From Gammaproteobacteria bacterium (GTDB lineage: Bacteria; Pseudomonadota; Gammaproteobacteria; Competibacterales; Competibacteraceae): DNA of 64,000 bases. Of this stretch, positions 47,114 through 55,436 are shown one piece after another. Each line of letters begins with the position of its first letter. Within the stretch, counting starts at the first letter, position 1. Where the stretch lies: contig JACKNC010000002.1 of NCBI GenBank assembly GCA_024235095.1, positions 310,001-374,000 on the forward strand, in the 5' to 3' direction. The notes beneath the pieces were generated by a model, which ran no database searches, had not been told where the DNA came from, and saw only the letters and a program-made list of their open reading frames with translations. A program made the translations under genes and the position numbers.

Positions 47114-47423
47114 TTTTCGTACATATATGGTCCGCCCCGCGATGCAAGAGGAAATCGCCGTTTGGCTGAAGGAAAAGTTGCGGCCATATATCCGGCATCG
47201 TGTTGAGGCGCTCGCCTGCCCTCGTGCCCTGATGGAATTCGCGCGCATCTCCGTCCTTATCAGTCTCGCAGTCTCGGCAGAGCCGGCTTTTGTACGAATC
47301 AGGTTTTCGGAAATGCAGAACTGGTCTTTCATGCCATCACCGTGAGATTCACTCTTCGCAACTTATGGTGGGAGGTACTGGGGTGGTCGTAGCGACCGGG
47401 TCGCGGATGAAGCGTAGAAAGAC
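47114..47423 (-). ncRNA. Candidate bridge RNA region of copy 2
   Basis: This is the right-end noncoding region of the second copy, matching 45850-46159 in reverse. The same inference and limits apply. Confidence 0.4.
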
Positions 47424-48482
47424 TCAAACCGGAGCCAGAGCGCCTTTGGCCGCATCATAGGGCTGGCCGGTCGTCATCACCGCATAGGCGATCCGGGCGA
47501 TCTTGTTGGCCAACGCGACGGCCGCCACGTTGGCATGGCGACGGCCTTTCAGTCCCCGGGCCCAGCGGCTCGTCGGATCGTCCTTGCGCTCGACCCAGCG
47601 CAACACGGCGCGGGCGCCATGAATCAGCAACTGCCGCAGGTAGACATCCCCCCGTTTACTGATACCCAGTAAGCGGTCCCGTCCACCGGTGGAGTGCTGG
47701 CGCGGCACCAGGCCCAGCCAAGCCGCCAAACCCCGCCCGTTCTTAAAGAGTCGGGGATCCTCGCCGACGGCCGCTACCAACGCGGTCGCGCCCTTGGCGC
47801 CCAGACCGGGGATCGTCATCAACGCTTGCGCCTGCGGATGGCTTTCCGCCAGGGTCTCAATCTGGGCGTCATAATGAGCAACCCGTTCATCCAAGTGACG
47901 GAGTTCGTCAGCCAACTCGCGTAGCTCAGCCCGGAAGCGCTCGCTGAGGCCGTTCTCTGGATCCTCAAGAATCTCCGGCAGGCGCTGGTTCACCGCCACA
48001 CGCCCCTGCGGGATTTCAATGCCGTATTCCAACAAAAAACCGCGAATCTGATTGACCTGGGCGGTGCGGCGTTCCACCCCCAAACTGCGCATCCGGTGAA
48101 TCGCCTGGATATCTTGCTGTTCCACGCTCTTGATCGCCACCAACCGCATCCTGGGCCGCTGGGCCGCTTCGCAAATCGCCTCGGCATCGACGGCGTCGTT
48201 TTTATTGGATTTCACAAAGGGCTTCACGAACTGGGGCGCGATCAACCGTACCTCATGGCCGTCCTCCCGGAACTGCCGCGCCCAATAGTGCGCACTGCCA
48301 CAGGCTTCCATGGCCACCGTACAGGCGGGCAGATTCGCCATGAATTCACTCAGACGTACCCGGTTGAAGGTCCTGCGGATCACCCGTTGACCGTTCTCGT
48401 CCACGCCGTAAACGTGAAAACTCCGCTTGGCCAGATCAATGCCGACAACCTTAATGACGCGCTCATTGGTATACTCTTTCAT
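47424..48482 (-). CDS. IS110-family (IS1111 group) transposase, copy 2
   Basis: The 352 residues are identical to copy 1, including the DEDD residues and the C-terminal domain. Because both genes are intact, either could drive movement. The sequence identity indicates a very recent duplication or gene conversion, or an assembly feature. Confidence 0.9.
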   Translation of the reverse strand: MKEYTNERVIKVVGIDLAKRSFHVYGVDENGQRVIRRTFNRVRLSEFMANLPACTVAMEACGSAHYWARQFREDGHEVRLIAPQFVKPFVKSNKNDAVDAEAICEAAQRPRMRLVAIKSVEQQDIQAIHRMRSLGVERRTAQVNQIRGFLLEYGIEIPQGRVAVNQRLPEILEDPENGLSERFRAELRELADELRHLDERVAHYDAQIETLAESHPQAQALMTIPGLGAKGATALVAAVGEDPRLFKNGRGLAAWLGLVPRQHSTGGRDRLLGISKRGDVYLRQLLIHGARAVLRWVERKDDPTSRWARGLKGRRHANVAAVALANKIARIAYAVMTTGQPYDAAKGALAPV

Positions 48483-48611
48483 GGGTCCGCTCCGTTATCT
48501 CGGTTAATATGATGTGAGTCAGCATTCACTATTTCGCCCGCTTTGGGCTCGTTGGAGGAGCGGGGCGGACCATTCCATTAGTCTCTTAGTATAAAAACCA
48601 TGTCTGGAACA

Positions 48612-48677
48612 CTACCCGGCTAACCTCCGGTAGTCCTCCGGCAGTTCTTGCAAGAAATCTTCAAATGTCGTATCCAT
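48612..48677 (-). pseudogene. Remnant of a transposase N-terminus
   Basis: A 21-codon frame begins ATG at 48677 and reads MDTTFEDFLQELPEDYRRLA before running into the IS1 right end at 48617. The opening resembles IS4-like transposases. It probably marks another element hit by the IS1-family insertion. A hairpin (48688-48747) lies just upstream. Confidence 0.4.
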
Positions 48678-48687
48678 GTTTCCAAAG

Positions 48688-48747
48688 GGCAGGCTCATGG
48701 CGGTCGGTCTTCCGGTCGCTCGGGTTAAAAGGAACCTTGAGCCTGCC
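48688..48747. repeat. Inverted repeat upstream of the transposase remnant
   Basis: GGCAGGCTCA and TGAGCCTGCC form a 10-bp stem with a loop of about 40 nt. It may be a terminal repeat of the lost element. The rest of 48587-48843 shows no gene. Confidence 0.4.
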
Positions 48748-48843
48748 ATTATTTCATATGTTTTTCAATCATTTAACCATTAAGTTGGCGCGTATGGGGA
48801 AAAACACCGGGTCCTCTATAACCTTCACCAGAAAGCGGATGCT

Positions 48844-51126
48844 TCATTCCTCGTTGAAGAGATTGAAGGGATCCGTTCCAGTTCCTTCAGGCGCCACGAC
48901 GGGCACTGGATGATACACCCGACCGACCGCTTTCTCACCCAGTTGACCCACAGAGTTGTCACCCCAAGTCCAGACCCTCCCGTCGCTGCGCAGGGCGGCG
49001 GTATAGCCATTACCCGCGGTGACCTGGATCACGTCGGTCAGTCCCTCCACTGGCGCTGGATCGTTACGCTCGGCGTTGCTTTTATCAACGCCGAGCTGAC
49101 CGGCGTAATTACTACCCCAAGTCCAGACCAAGCCATCGTCCCGCAAGGCCGCCGCATGATTGTCGCCCGCCGCGATTTGGCGAACATGCGTCAAATCAGG
49201 AACAGGTGTCGGCATGGCGTATTGAGTATTTCCACGCTGACCCCATTGCCAAACAGCACCGTCCTGGCTTAATGCCAAGGTTTGATTCGGCCCGGCAGCG
49301 ACGCTTTTAATCGCCTCCAGCGAGGGTGCCCGGTAAGGCGAAAGGCGGTTTATATTGCTGCCATCCCCGATTTGCCCAGCGTAATTACCGCCCCAGGTCC
49401 AAACGGTTCCCTGATCGTCGACAGCCGTCGTGTGAATGTCTCCCGCGGCGATCGCCACGCTGCCCGGCAACTCGGGGACCACGCCAGGGATCGCCCGGTT
49501 CATGGTCGACCCATCGCCCAACTGCCCCATGAAGTTGGCACCCCAGGTCCAAATCGTTCCATCTTGGCGCAAGGCTACGCTATGTCCCGCACCCGCGGTG
49601 ATGGTAGTCACTTCCGTCAGCGCCGTGACGGCGACCGGATCGGCGCTCAGGGTCCCGCTGTTTCCATCGCCCAGTTGGCCGTCGAAATTAGCGCCCCATG
49701 CGCGGAGGGTGCCATCGCGGCGCAACGCCAGCGTATGATTCGCGCCGGCGGACACCGCAACCACGTCATCCAAACCTTCTACAGAGCCGGGAAGGAGACC
49801 CTCCCAAGTCTGTATGCCATGACCTAACTGAAAAGTGTCATTCGATCCCCAGGACCACACGGCGCCGTCACGCCGCAGGGCCACCACATGCCTTGCCCCA
49901 CCGTCCAGGGCGATCACTTCCGTCAGACCCGCGACCGGTTGGGGGGTATGGCGGGCGAAAACTGACCCATCGCCTAGTTGGCCATTGTAATTAGCACCCC
50001 AGGCCCACACCTCGCCATTGGCGCGAACCGCCAGCGTACTGTCGCCACCGGCGGTCGTGAGCACGATATCCTCCAGCGCCGTAAAGGACGTCGGCAGCAA
50101 GAGACTGTTTGGCTGTTCGTTCCCCAACTGGCCACTATAATTGGCTCCCCAGACCCAAAGCGTTCCTTCGTGATCCCGTGCGACGGTATGAGAGGCGCCT
50201 GCAGCGATCGCGGCGATCGGCGGTAAGCCTAAGGCGCGGACCGGCCTCGGTTGTCTCCGAGCTGTTGTGCCGTTGCCTAACTGACCGTCCCAATTGGCGC
50301 CCCAGCCCCACACGGCGCCATTGCGACGCAAGGCCATGGAATACTCAACGCCGGCCGTAATCCGGGCCACCTGATGGATGCCCCGCACGCGCGCCGGGAT
50401 CGCGCGGCTGGTGATCCCCCGTTCCCCCAACTGTCCAGAATTATTGGATCCCCAACTCCAAACTGTCCCATTGCGACGCAACGCCAGAGTATGCATAGAA
50501 CCAGCGGCAATCGCTACGACATCGCGCAAGCCCGCGACTGGCATCGGGGAAGGATGCGCAGTCGTTGTGCCATCGCCGAGTTGACCCATGTCGTTAGCGC
50601 CCCATACCCACACGGCGCCGTCCCGGGTCAAGGCCACGCCATGGCGATCCCCCGCGGCAATGGCTGTAACATTGGTCAAACCAGCGATAGGTTGTGGCTG
50701 TAAGCGAAGATCTCCGTTCGCATCGCCCAATTGACCGCTGAAGTTGTCACCCCATGCCCATACCACGCCATCCCGGTGCAAAGCGAGGGAATACCCACTG
50801 CCTGCCGAGACAGCGACGATCCCCTGCAAGCTCTGTACAGGCGCGGGGATCGCACGACTGTTCGTCGTGCCATCGCCGAGTTGGCCCCTGTCATTACCAC
50901 CCCAGGTCCAGACTGTACCGTCTGCACGCAAGGCAATCGTATGCGTCCATCCCGTAGCAATGGACGCCTCTATCCGGGTTGAAGCGATCGATTCACCCAC
51001 CCCCGCCGTTTCCACCGTGACCGGAGCGGCAACGAGTACGACCGCGAACAGCGTCGTTAGCAGACGCGCCAAATAGGATGCGCAAAGACACTTCTCTTGA
51101 GGCTGCTGACCAGAAACTGTTTTCAT
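48844..51126 (-). CDS. Secreted protein with 14 RCC1-type repeats
   Basis: The 760-residue protein has a signal-like N-terminus (about 22-42, LTTLFAVVLVAAPVTVETAG). Fourteen RCC1-like repeats of about 50 residues follow, each with a VWxWGxN core preceded by a xxAGxxHTxALRxDG strand and followed by GQLGDG. Seven blades make one RCC1 propeller, so 14 repeats suggest two seven-bladed propellers. The extreme C-terminus (PVVAPEGTGTDPFNLFNEE) is a short acidic tail. RCC1 domains bind proteins; partners outside the cell are unknown. GGAGGATAGGTC before the ATG is a strong site. A dead relative lies at 11655-12172. Confidence 0.85.
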   Translation of the reverse strand: MKTVSGQQPQEKCLCASYLARLLTTLFAVVLVAAPVTVETAGVGESIASTRIEASIATGWTHTIALRADGTVWTWGGNDRGQLGDGTTNSRAIPAPVQSLQGIVAVSAGSGYSLALHRDGVVWAWGDNFSGQLGDANGDLRLQPQPIAGLTNVTAIAAGDRHGVALTRDGAVWVWGANDMGQLGDGTTTAHPSPMPVAGLRDVVAIAAGSMHTLALRRNGTVWSWGSNNSGQLGERGITSRAIPARVRGIHQVARITAGVEYSMALRRNGAVWGWGANWDGQLGNGTTARRQPRPVRALGLPPIAAIAAGASHTVARDHEGTLWVWGANYSGQLGNEQPNSLLLPTSFTALEDIVLTTAGGDSTLAVRANGEVWAWGANYNGQLGDGSVFARHTPQPVAGLTEVIALDGGARHVVALRRDGAVWSWGSNDTFQLGHGIQTWEGLLPGSVEGLDDVVAVSAGANHTLALRRDGTLRAWGANFDGQLGDGNSGTLSADPVAVTALTEVTTITAGAGHSVALRQDGTIWTWGANFMGQLGDGSTMNRAIPGVVPELPGSVAIAAGDIHTTAVDDQGTVWTWGGNYAGQIGDGSNINRLSPYRAPSLEAIKSVAAGPNQTLALSQDGAVWQWGQRGNTQYAMPTPVPDLTHVRQIAAGDNHAAALRDDGLVWTWGSNYAGQLGVDKSNAERNDPAPVEGLTDVIQVTAGNGYTAALRSDGRVWTWGDNSVGQLGEKAVGRVYHPVPVVAPEGTGTDPFNLFNEE

Positions 51127-51413
51127 GACCTATCCTCCATAAGCAGGCTCCCACCGTGGCTATATGAACGCTCGTCAGAACCACCGGGGATGAAATCAGC
51201 GCATTTCGACCTGGCCCTGCCGGTTGGTTTCGTCTTGCGTCCTTTAACCCGGCAGAGGGTTCCTTGCTCCGTCGCTCCCATCATTCGCCCGATAAAAAAG
51301 CCGAATCATCGAGAGCCACCCCTCACAGGCCGCTCACGGCAATCCGGCTGTCCTGGCATCGCGTCAGGATCCGCGACTTTCCGCCCCTACCTTACAGTAG
51401 GTTTAGCTTTTAA
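51127..51413 (-). promoter_or_regulatory. Structured leader of the RCC1 gene
   Basis: Read on the minus strand, AGCCGGAT and ATTCGGCT (51294-51349) form an 8-bp stem, with a smaller GCCG/CGGC hairpin inside, followed by TTTTTT. It looks like a terminator in a leader. The sequence also holds GGACAGCCGGATTGCC, which resembles the 3' half of a c-di-GMP-I (GEMM) aptamer. Nearer the gene is a second stem, CTGCCGG/CCGGCAG (51217-51255), around AAAGGACGCAAGAC. Class is not established. Confidence 0.4.
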
Positions 51414-51704
51414 CGTATCATTTATATAGCACAAAATCCCATAAAAAGCATCAGGATTTTTCGCATTTCGAATGGTTGCAAGACAGATCGCTGCTATGCC
51501 GATTTCAGCAGGGTAGGGTATCGTCCGGTCGCTAGCGATTGGAGCGGCGACGGCGTTGCCAGGATTGGGGTCTTCCGTAACGGTAACTGGTATCTGAATG
51601 CCAATGGCAACGGCCAGTGGGATAGCTGTTGGCAGGATGGTGGCCAAGATGCCTGCTTCAATTTCGGCCAAGCCGGAGACTGGCCAGTAGCGGGCAAGTG
51701 GTAA
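51414..51704 (+). pseudogene. C-terminal remnant of a VCBS-like repeat protein
   Basis: The frame, open from 51414 to TAA 51702-51704, reads as the end of a repeat protein. Its unit is like GDGVARIGVFRNGNWYLNANGNGQWDSC then DACFNFGQAGDWPVAGKW, with part of one more repeat upstream (NGCKTDRCY...VASDW). Such repeats resemble FG-GAP/VCBS-like beta-propeller units of secreted proteins. There is no start or signal peptide, so this is a broken gene. It lies between the RCC1 leader and the thiolase operon. Confidence 0.55.
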
Positions 51705-51713
51705 CCAAAAAGG

Positions 51714-51745
51714 TAAAAAGGCCCGCCGACTCACATCGACGGACC
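51714..51745 (-). terminator. Terminator of the thiolase/FadN operon
   Basis: GGTCCGTCGA and TCGGCGGGCC pair (10 bp with two G-U) on the minus strand, followed by a T-run (TTTTTA). It lies 20 nt after the thiolase stop. Confidence 0.85.
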
Positions 51746-51764
51746 TCTTGCTAACACGCCTGAG

Positions 51765-52961
51765 CTACAGCGCCTCGAAAATCCCTGCCGCGCCCATGCC
51801 GGTGCCGATGCACATGGTCACCATGCCGTACTTGCCCCCACGCCGGCGCATCCCATGCGCCAGCGTCGCCACGCGAATCGCCCCGGTCGCGCCCAGCGGG
51901 TGACCGAGCGCAATTGCGCCGCCCAGAGGATTGACCTTCGCCGGATCGAGATTTAGCTCACGGATCACCGCCAGACTCTGCGCGGCGAACGCTTCGTTTA
52001 ACTCGATCCAGTCCAAATTCTCCTGACGCAATCCCTCTAGTTCCAGCGCCTTGGGAATCGCCGCGATCGGCCCAATGCCCATGATCTGTGGCGGCACTCC
52101 AGCCACCGCGTAACTGACAAAGCGAGCCAGCGGCTTCAGATTCAACTGCTTGACCATCCGTTCGCTCATCACCAGCACTGCCGCCGCTCCATCACTCATC
52201 TGCGAACTGTTGCCAGCGGTCACGCTGCCTTTCGCGGCGAACACCGGTTTCAATCGGGCCAGCGCTTCCAGCGCACTGTCGGGACGCGGGCCTTCATCAT
52301 TCTCGATCACCCGCTCGCGCACCTTGACCTGAACCGCCTGTATATCCGGCGACCGGTCCAGCACGGTATAAGGCAGAATTTCCTGGCGGAACTCGCCATT
52401 GGCGATCGCGGCGACGGCCCGGCGGTGACTTTCCACGGCAAAGGCGTCCTGATCCTCGCGCGATACCTTCCACTCTTGCGCCACCTTCTCGGCGGTCAAC
52501 CCCATGCCGTAGGCGATGCCGACATTTTCATCGGCGGCAAAGACCGCCGGATTGAGGGCGATCTTATTGCCGCCCATCGGAATCATGCTCATGGTTTCCG
52601 TGCCGGCCGCCAGCATCACATCCGCTTCACCCAAACGGATGCGATCGGCGGCCTGCGCCACCGCCTGCACCCCGGAAGCGCAGAAGCGATTAATGGTCAT
52701 GCCCGGCACACTGTCCGGCAATCCGGCCAGCAGCAGACCGATGCGGGCGACATTCATGCCCTGTTCGCCTTCCGGCATGGCGCAACCGACGATGACATCA
52801 CCAATCTGTTGCGGGTCCAAACCTGGGCACTGGGCCACGACCCCACGCAGGACATGGGCTAGCAGGTCGTCCGGGCGGGTGTTGCGAAAAACGCCGCGCG
52901 CCTTGCCCACCGGAGTGCGTACCGCGGCAACGATGTAAGCATCCTGAATCTGTTTGCTCAT
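51765..52961 (-). CDS. fadA: Acetyl-CoA C-acyltransferase (thiolase)
   Basis: The protein has 398 residues from the ATG at 52961 (AGGAG 8 nt upstream). The longer frame starts with TTG. The catalytic nucleophile Cys94 lies in INRFCASGVQAVAQA, the conserved NEAFAAQ and GGAIALGHPLGATGA follow, and the second Cys is in MCIGTGMGAA. It splits 3-ketoacyl-CoA in beta-oxidation. It follows the FadN-type gene by 18 nt, giving the final step directly after the multifunctional enzyme. FadA is used by analogy; an acetoacetyl-CoA thiolase role is possible. Confidence 0.9.
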   Translation of the reverse strand: MSKQIQDAYIVAAVRTPVGKARGVFRNTRPDDLLAHVLRGVVAQCPGLDPQQIGDVIVGCAMPEGEQGMNVARIGLLLAGLPDSVPGMTINRFCASGVQAVAQAADRIRLGEADVMLAAGTETMSMIPMGGNKIALNPAVFAADENVGIAYGMGLTAEKVAQEWKVSREDQDAFAVESHRRAVAAIANGEFRQEILPYTVLDRSPDIQAVQVKVRERVIENDEGPRPDSALEALARLKPVFAAKGSVTAGNSSQMSDGAAAVLVMSERMVKQLNLKPLARFVSYAVAGVPPQIMGIGPIAAIPKALELEGLRQENLDWIELNEAFAAQSLAVIRELNLDPAKVNPLGGAIALGHPLGATGAIRVATLAHGMRRRGGKYGMVTMCIGTGMGAAGIFEAL

Positions 52962-52979
52962 AGCGTATTTCTCCTGCAA

Positions 52980-55340
52980 TCAGTTGCGCAACGGCTTGCC
53001 GGTGCGGAGCATGTGCTCGATCCGGGCATGAGTCGGCGGGGCCTTGGCCAGCGCCACGAAATTGCGCCGCTCCAGACCGAGCAGCCAGTTTTCATCGACC
53101 AGCGTGTTAGGGTCGAGGTCGCCGCCGCACAGCGCCTCGGCAATGTCCAAACCCAGGCGGTAATCGTGGGCGGAAATGAAACCACCGTCGCGCATGTTGA
53201 CCAGCACCATCTGGCAGGCGGCGATGCCGGTGCGACCGGCCACGCGAATCTGACGCGGTTGCGGTGGGCGGTAACCCGCTTCCGCCAACGCCCGGACCTG
53301 AGCCTTGGCGACGTGCAACAGTTCGTGGGGATTGAAGATGATGATGTCGGACGGCTTGAGATAGCCGAGTTGCTTGGCCTCCTCGGCGCTGCGCGAGACC
53401 TTGGCCATGGCCATGGCTTCAAAGTACGGCCGCAGGAACGGCAGCAGGTCGCTGCCCTTGGCCTCAGTCATGGCGCGCAGGGCGAACTCCTTGCAGCCGC
53501 CGCCCGCCGGGATCAGGCCCACGCCGACCTCGACCAGACCGATATAGCTTTCCAGCGCCGCCACCACCCGGTCGCAGTGCATTAAAAACTCGCAGCCGCC
53601 GCCCAGCGCCAGGCCCTGCGCCGCCGCGACCACAGGAATCGCGGAATAACGCAAGGCCGCGGTGGTTTGCTGGAATTGCGCGACGATGCGCTCGAAGGCG
53701 TCGAAATCGCCAGCCAGCGCCACCGGCACCGCCTCGGCCAGATTCGCTCCCGCGCTGAACGGCGCGCTGGTCTGCCATAGCACCAGGCCGCTGAACCGCT
53801 GCTCGGCGATCCTCAAGGCTTCCTGTACCCCGGACAACACATCGTTGCCGATGACATGCATCTTGGTCTTGAAACTGACGATGCCAATATCATCGCCGGT
53901 GGTCCACAACCGCACGCCGGGATTCTCGAACACCGTTTCGCCGTAGTGATGCGGCGCTTCGCCTAACACCTGCTCAGGATAGAGTTGACGCTGGTAAACC
54001 GGTAGCGTGGAGCGCGGTTTGTAGGCATCTTCCGCTGCGGAGTAGGAGCCTTCCGGGCGATGCACGCCATCGACTTGGCGCACCCAGGCCGGCAGCGGCG
54101 TTTTGGTCATGGTCTTGCCAGCGGCGATGTCGTCCTCGATCCAGGCGGCCACCTGCTTCCAGCCAGCGACTTGCCAGATTTCAAACGGCCCCATGCTCCA
54201 GCCAAAGCCCCAGCGGATAGCGAAATCAACATCGCGCGCGTTGTCAGCGATTTCCGCCAGCAGCACGGCGGCGTAATGGAAGACATCGCGATGAATGGCC
54301 CACAGGAATTGCGCCTGGGGATGGTCGCTGGCGCGCAAGGCGGCGAATTTTTCCGCTGGGTTCTTGATCTTGAGAATGGCCTGCACGGCTTCATCCGGTT
54401 TGGCGCCGGCGTCCCGATAATCCCCGGTCGCTGGGTCCAGCACCTGTTTGCCCTTGTTGGCGTAAATGCCGGTTTTGGTCTTTTGCCCCAATGCGCCTTT
54501 TTCAATCAGCGCCTTCAGCCAGTCCGGCGCAGTGAAATATGACCGCCACGGATCGTGTTGCAGCGCCAGCGCCGAACCCTGGATGACATGGCCCATAGTG
54601 TCCAGGCCCACCAGATCAGCGGTGCGATAAGTCGCGCTCTTGGGTCGGCCAATCGCCGGACCGGTCAGCGCATCGACCAGATCGAGACTCAAGCCAAACG
54701 CCTGGGTATGATGCATCGCCGCCGCCATGGAAAAGACGCCGATGCGGTTGGCCACAAAATTCGGCGTGTCCTTGGCGCGCACGACGCCCTTGCCCAAGGT
54801 GCTGACCAGGAAAGTTTCTAACTGATCGAGAATCGCCGAATCGGTGGCAGCGCAAGGAATCAGCTCGGCTAGGGCCATGTAGCGCGGCGGGTTAAAGAAA
54901 TGGATGCCGCAAAAGCGTGGACGCACGCTTTCCGGTACTGACTCAACGAGCAGGTTCAGGCGCAGACCAGAAGTGTTGGTGGCCAGAATCGCCCGGTTAT
55001 TCAGATAGGGCGCGATGCGCTGGTAGAGATCGGCCTTCCAGTCCGGGCGCTCGGCGATCGCTTCAATCAGCAGGTCACAGCTTCGCAATTCCTCCAGATG
55101 CTGATCGTAGTTGGCCGGTTGAATCAGCGCCGCCCGTTCCGAAACAGCCAACGGCGCAGGGTTCATTTTCGTCAGGTTAGCGATGGCTTTGGTGGCGATC
55201 CCATTGGAATCGCCGTCCCTGGCCGGCAGGTCGAACAACATTACTGGCACATCGGCGTTGGCCAGATGGGCGGCGATTTGCGCGCCCATTACACCTGCGC
55301 CCAGAACCGCCACCCGGCGGATCGATGCGGCACTCGTCAT
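52980..55340 (-). CDS. fadN: Fused 3-hydroxyacyl-CoA dehydrogenase / enoyl-CoA hydratase, FadN-like
   Basis: The protein has 786 residues. The N-terminal NAD-binding fold has VAVLGAGVMGAQIAAHLANADVPVMLFDL, and the dehydrogenase signature continues through RPRFCGIHFFNPPRYM and TPNFVANRIGVFS. The C-terminal third holds an enoyl-CoA hydratase domain (SAGANL, GLALGGGCEFLMHCDRV, VEVGVGLIPAGGG). This order, dehydrogenase first, is that of FadN from Bacillus rather than FadB. It performs the hydration and oxidation steps of beta-oxidation. GAGGA precedes the start. The thiolase is next. Confidence 0.9.
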   Translation of the reverse strand: MTSAASIRRVAVLGAGVMGAQIAAHLANADVPVMLFDLPARDGDSNGIATKAIANLTKMNPAPLAVSERAALIQPANYDQHLEELRSCDLLIEAIAERPDWKADLYQRIAPYLNNRAILATNTSGLRLNLLVESVPESVRPRFCGIHFFNPPRYMALAELIPCAATDSAILDQLETFLVSTLGKGVVRAKDTPNFVANRIGVFSMAAAMHHTQAFGLSLDLVDALTGPAIGRPKSATYRTADLVGLDTMGHVIQGSALALQHDPWRSYFTAPDWLKALIEKGALGQKTKTGIYANKGKQVLDPATGDYRDAGAKPDEAVQAILKIKNPAEKFAALRASDHPQAQFLWAIHRDVFHYAAVLLAEIADNARDVDFAIRWGFGWSMGPFEIWQVAGWKQVAAWIEDDIAAGKTMTKTPLPAWVRQVDGVHRPEGSYSAAEDAYKPRSTLPVYQRQLYPEQVLGEAPHHYGETVFENPGVRLWTTGDDIGIVSFKTKMHVIGNDVLSGVQEALRIAEQRFSGLVLWQTSAPFSAGANLAEAVPVALAGDFDAFERIVAQFQQTTAALRYSAIPVVAAAQGLALGGGCEFLMHCDRVVAALESYIGLVEVGVGLIPAGGGCKEFALRAMTEAKGSDLLPFLRPYFEAMAMAKVSRSAEEAKQLGYLKPSDIIIFNPHELLHVAKAQVRALAEAGYRPPQPRQIRVAGRTGIAACQMVLVNMRDGGFISAHDYRLGLDIAEALCGGDLDPNTLVDENWLLGLERRNFVALAKAPPTHARIEHMLRTGKPLRN

Positions 55341-55381
55341 GGGTTGAAATCCTCGTTAGGGCAGTCATGAGTTTAAAAAAT

Positions 55382-55406
55382 AAAGCCGGGAATGCGTCCC
55401 GGCTTT
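55382..55406 (-). terminator. Rho-independent terminator
   Basis: AAAGCCGGGA and TCCCGGCTTT form a 10-bp stem with a 5-nt loop. The minus-strand T-run (ATTTTTT) follows, so it ends the ATPase gene at 55437. Confidence 0.85.
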
Positions 55407-55436
55407 CTCAATTTGGCTAATCCTCCCTTTACGACC

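Larger units (their letters stand above)
47114..48586 (-). mobile_element. IS110-family (IS1111 group) element, copy 2
   Basis: This is the inverted copy of 44687-46159. Coordinates in the two copies sum to 93273 at every point checked, so the two arms form an inverted repeat of 1473 bp around a 954-bp centre. Its left end faces the remaining right end of the IS1-family element at 48587-48617. Confidence 0.8.
43858..48617 (+). mobile_element. IS1-family element split by an IS1111/IS5 block
   Basis: The left terminal repeat GGGTAGTGCTCTAGATTTGG (43858-43877) matches the complement of the sequence at 48598-48617 in about 16 of 20 positions. Removing the 3.9-kb block at 44687-48586 leaves an IS1-family element of about 0.86 kb, a normal size. 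The transposase frame then ends YEFGVLV-stop across the junction. This shows the block landed inside the IS1 element. Confidence 0.65.

Noticed and set aside
44687..48586. Classical composite transposon
   Set aside because: IS110-family elements do not use terminal repeats and cut-and-paste in the way that makes composite transposons, and no cargo gene other than another transposase lies inside.
48910..51076. Plus-strand frames opposite the RCC1 gene
   Set aside because: They mirror the regular repeats of the real gene.
51294..51349. Confident c-di-GMP riboswitch
   Set aside because: One half resembles the aptamer, but the conserved GGGACGCAAAGC core is not in the right order and no tetraloop-receptor pair is seen. 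Left as an open candidate only.
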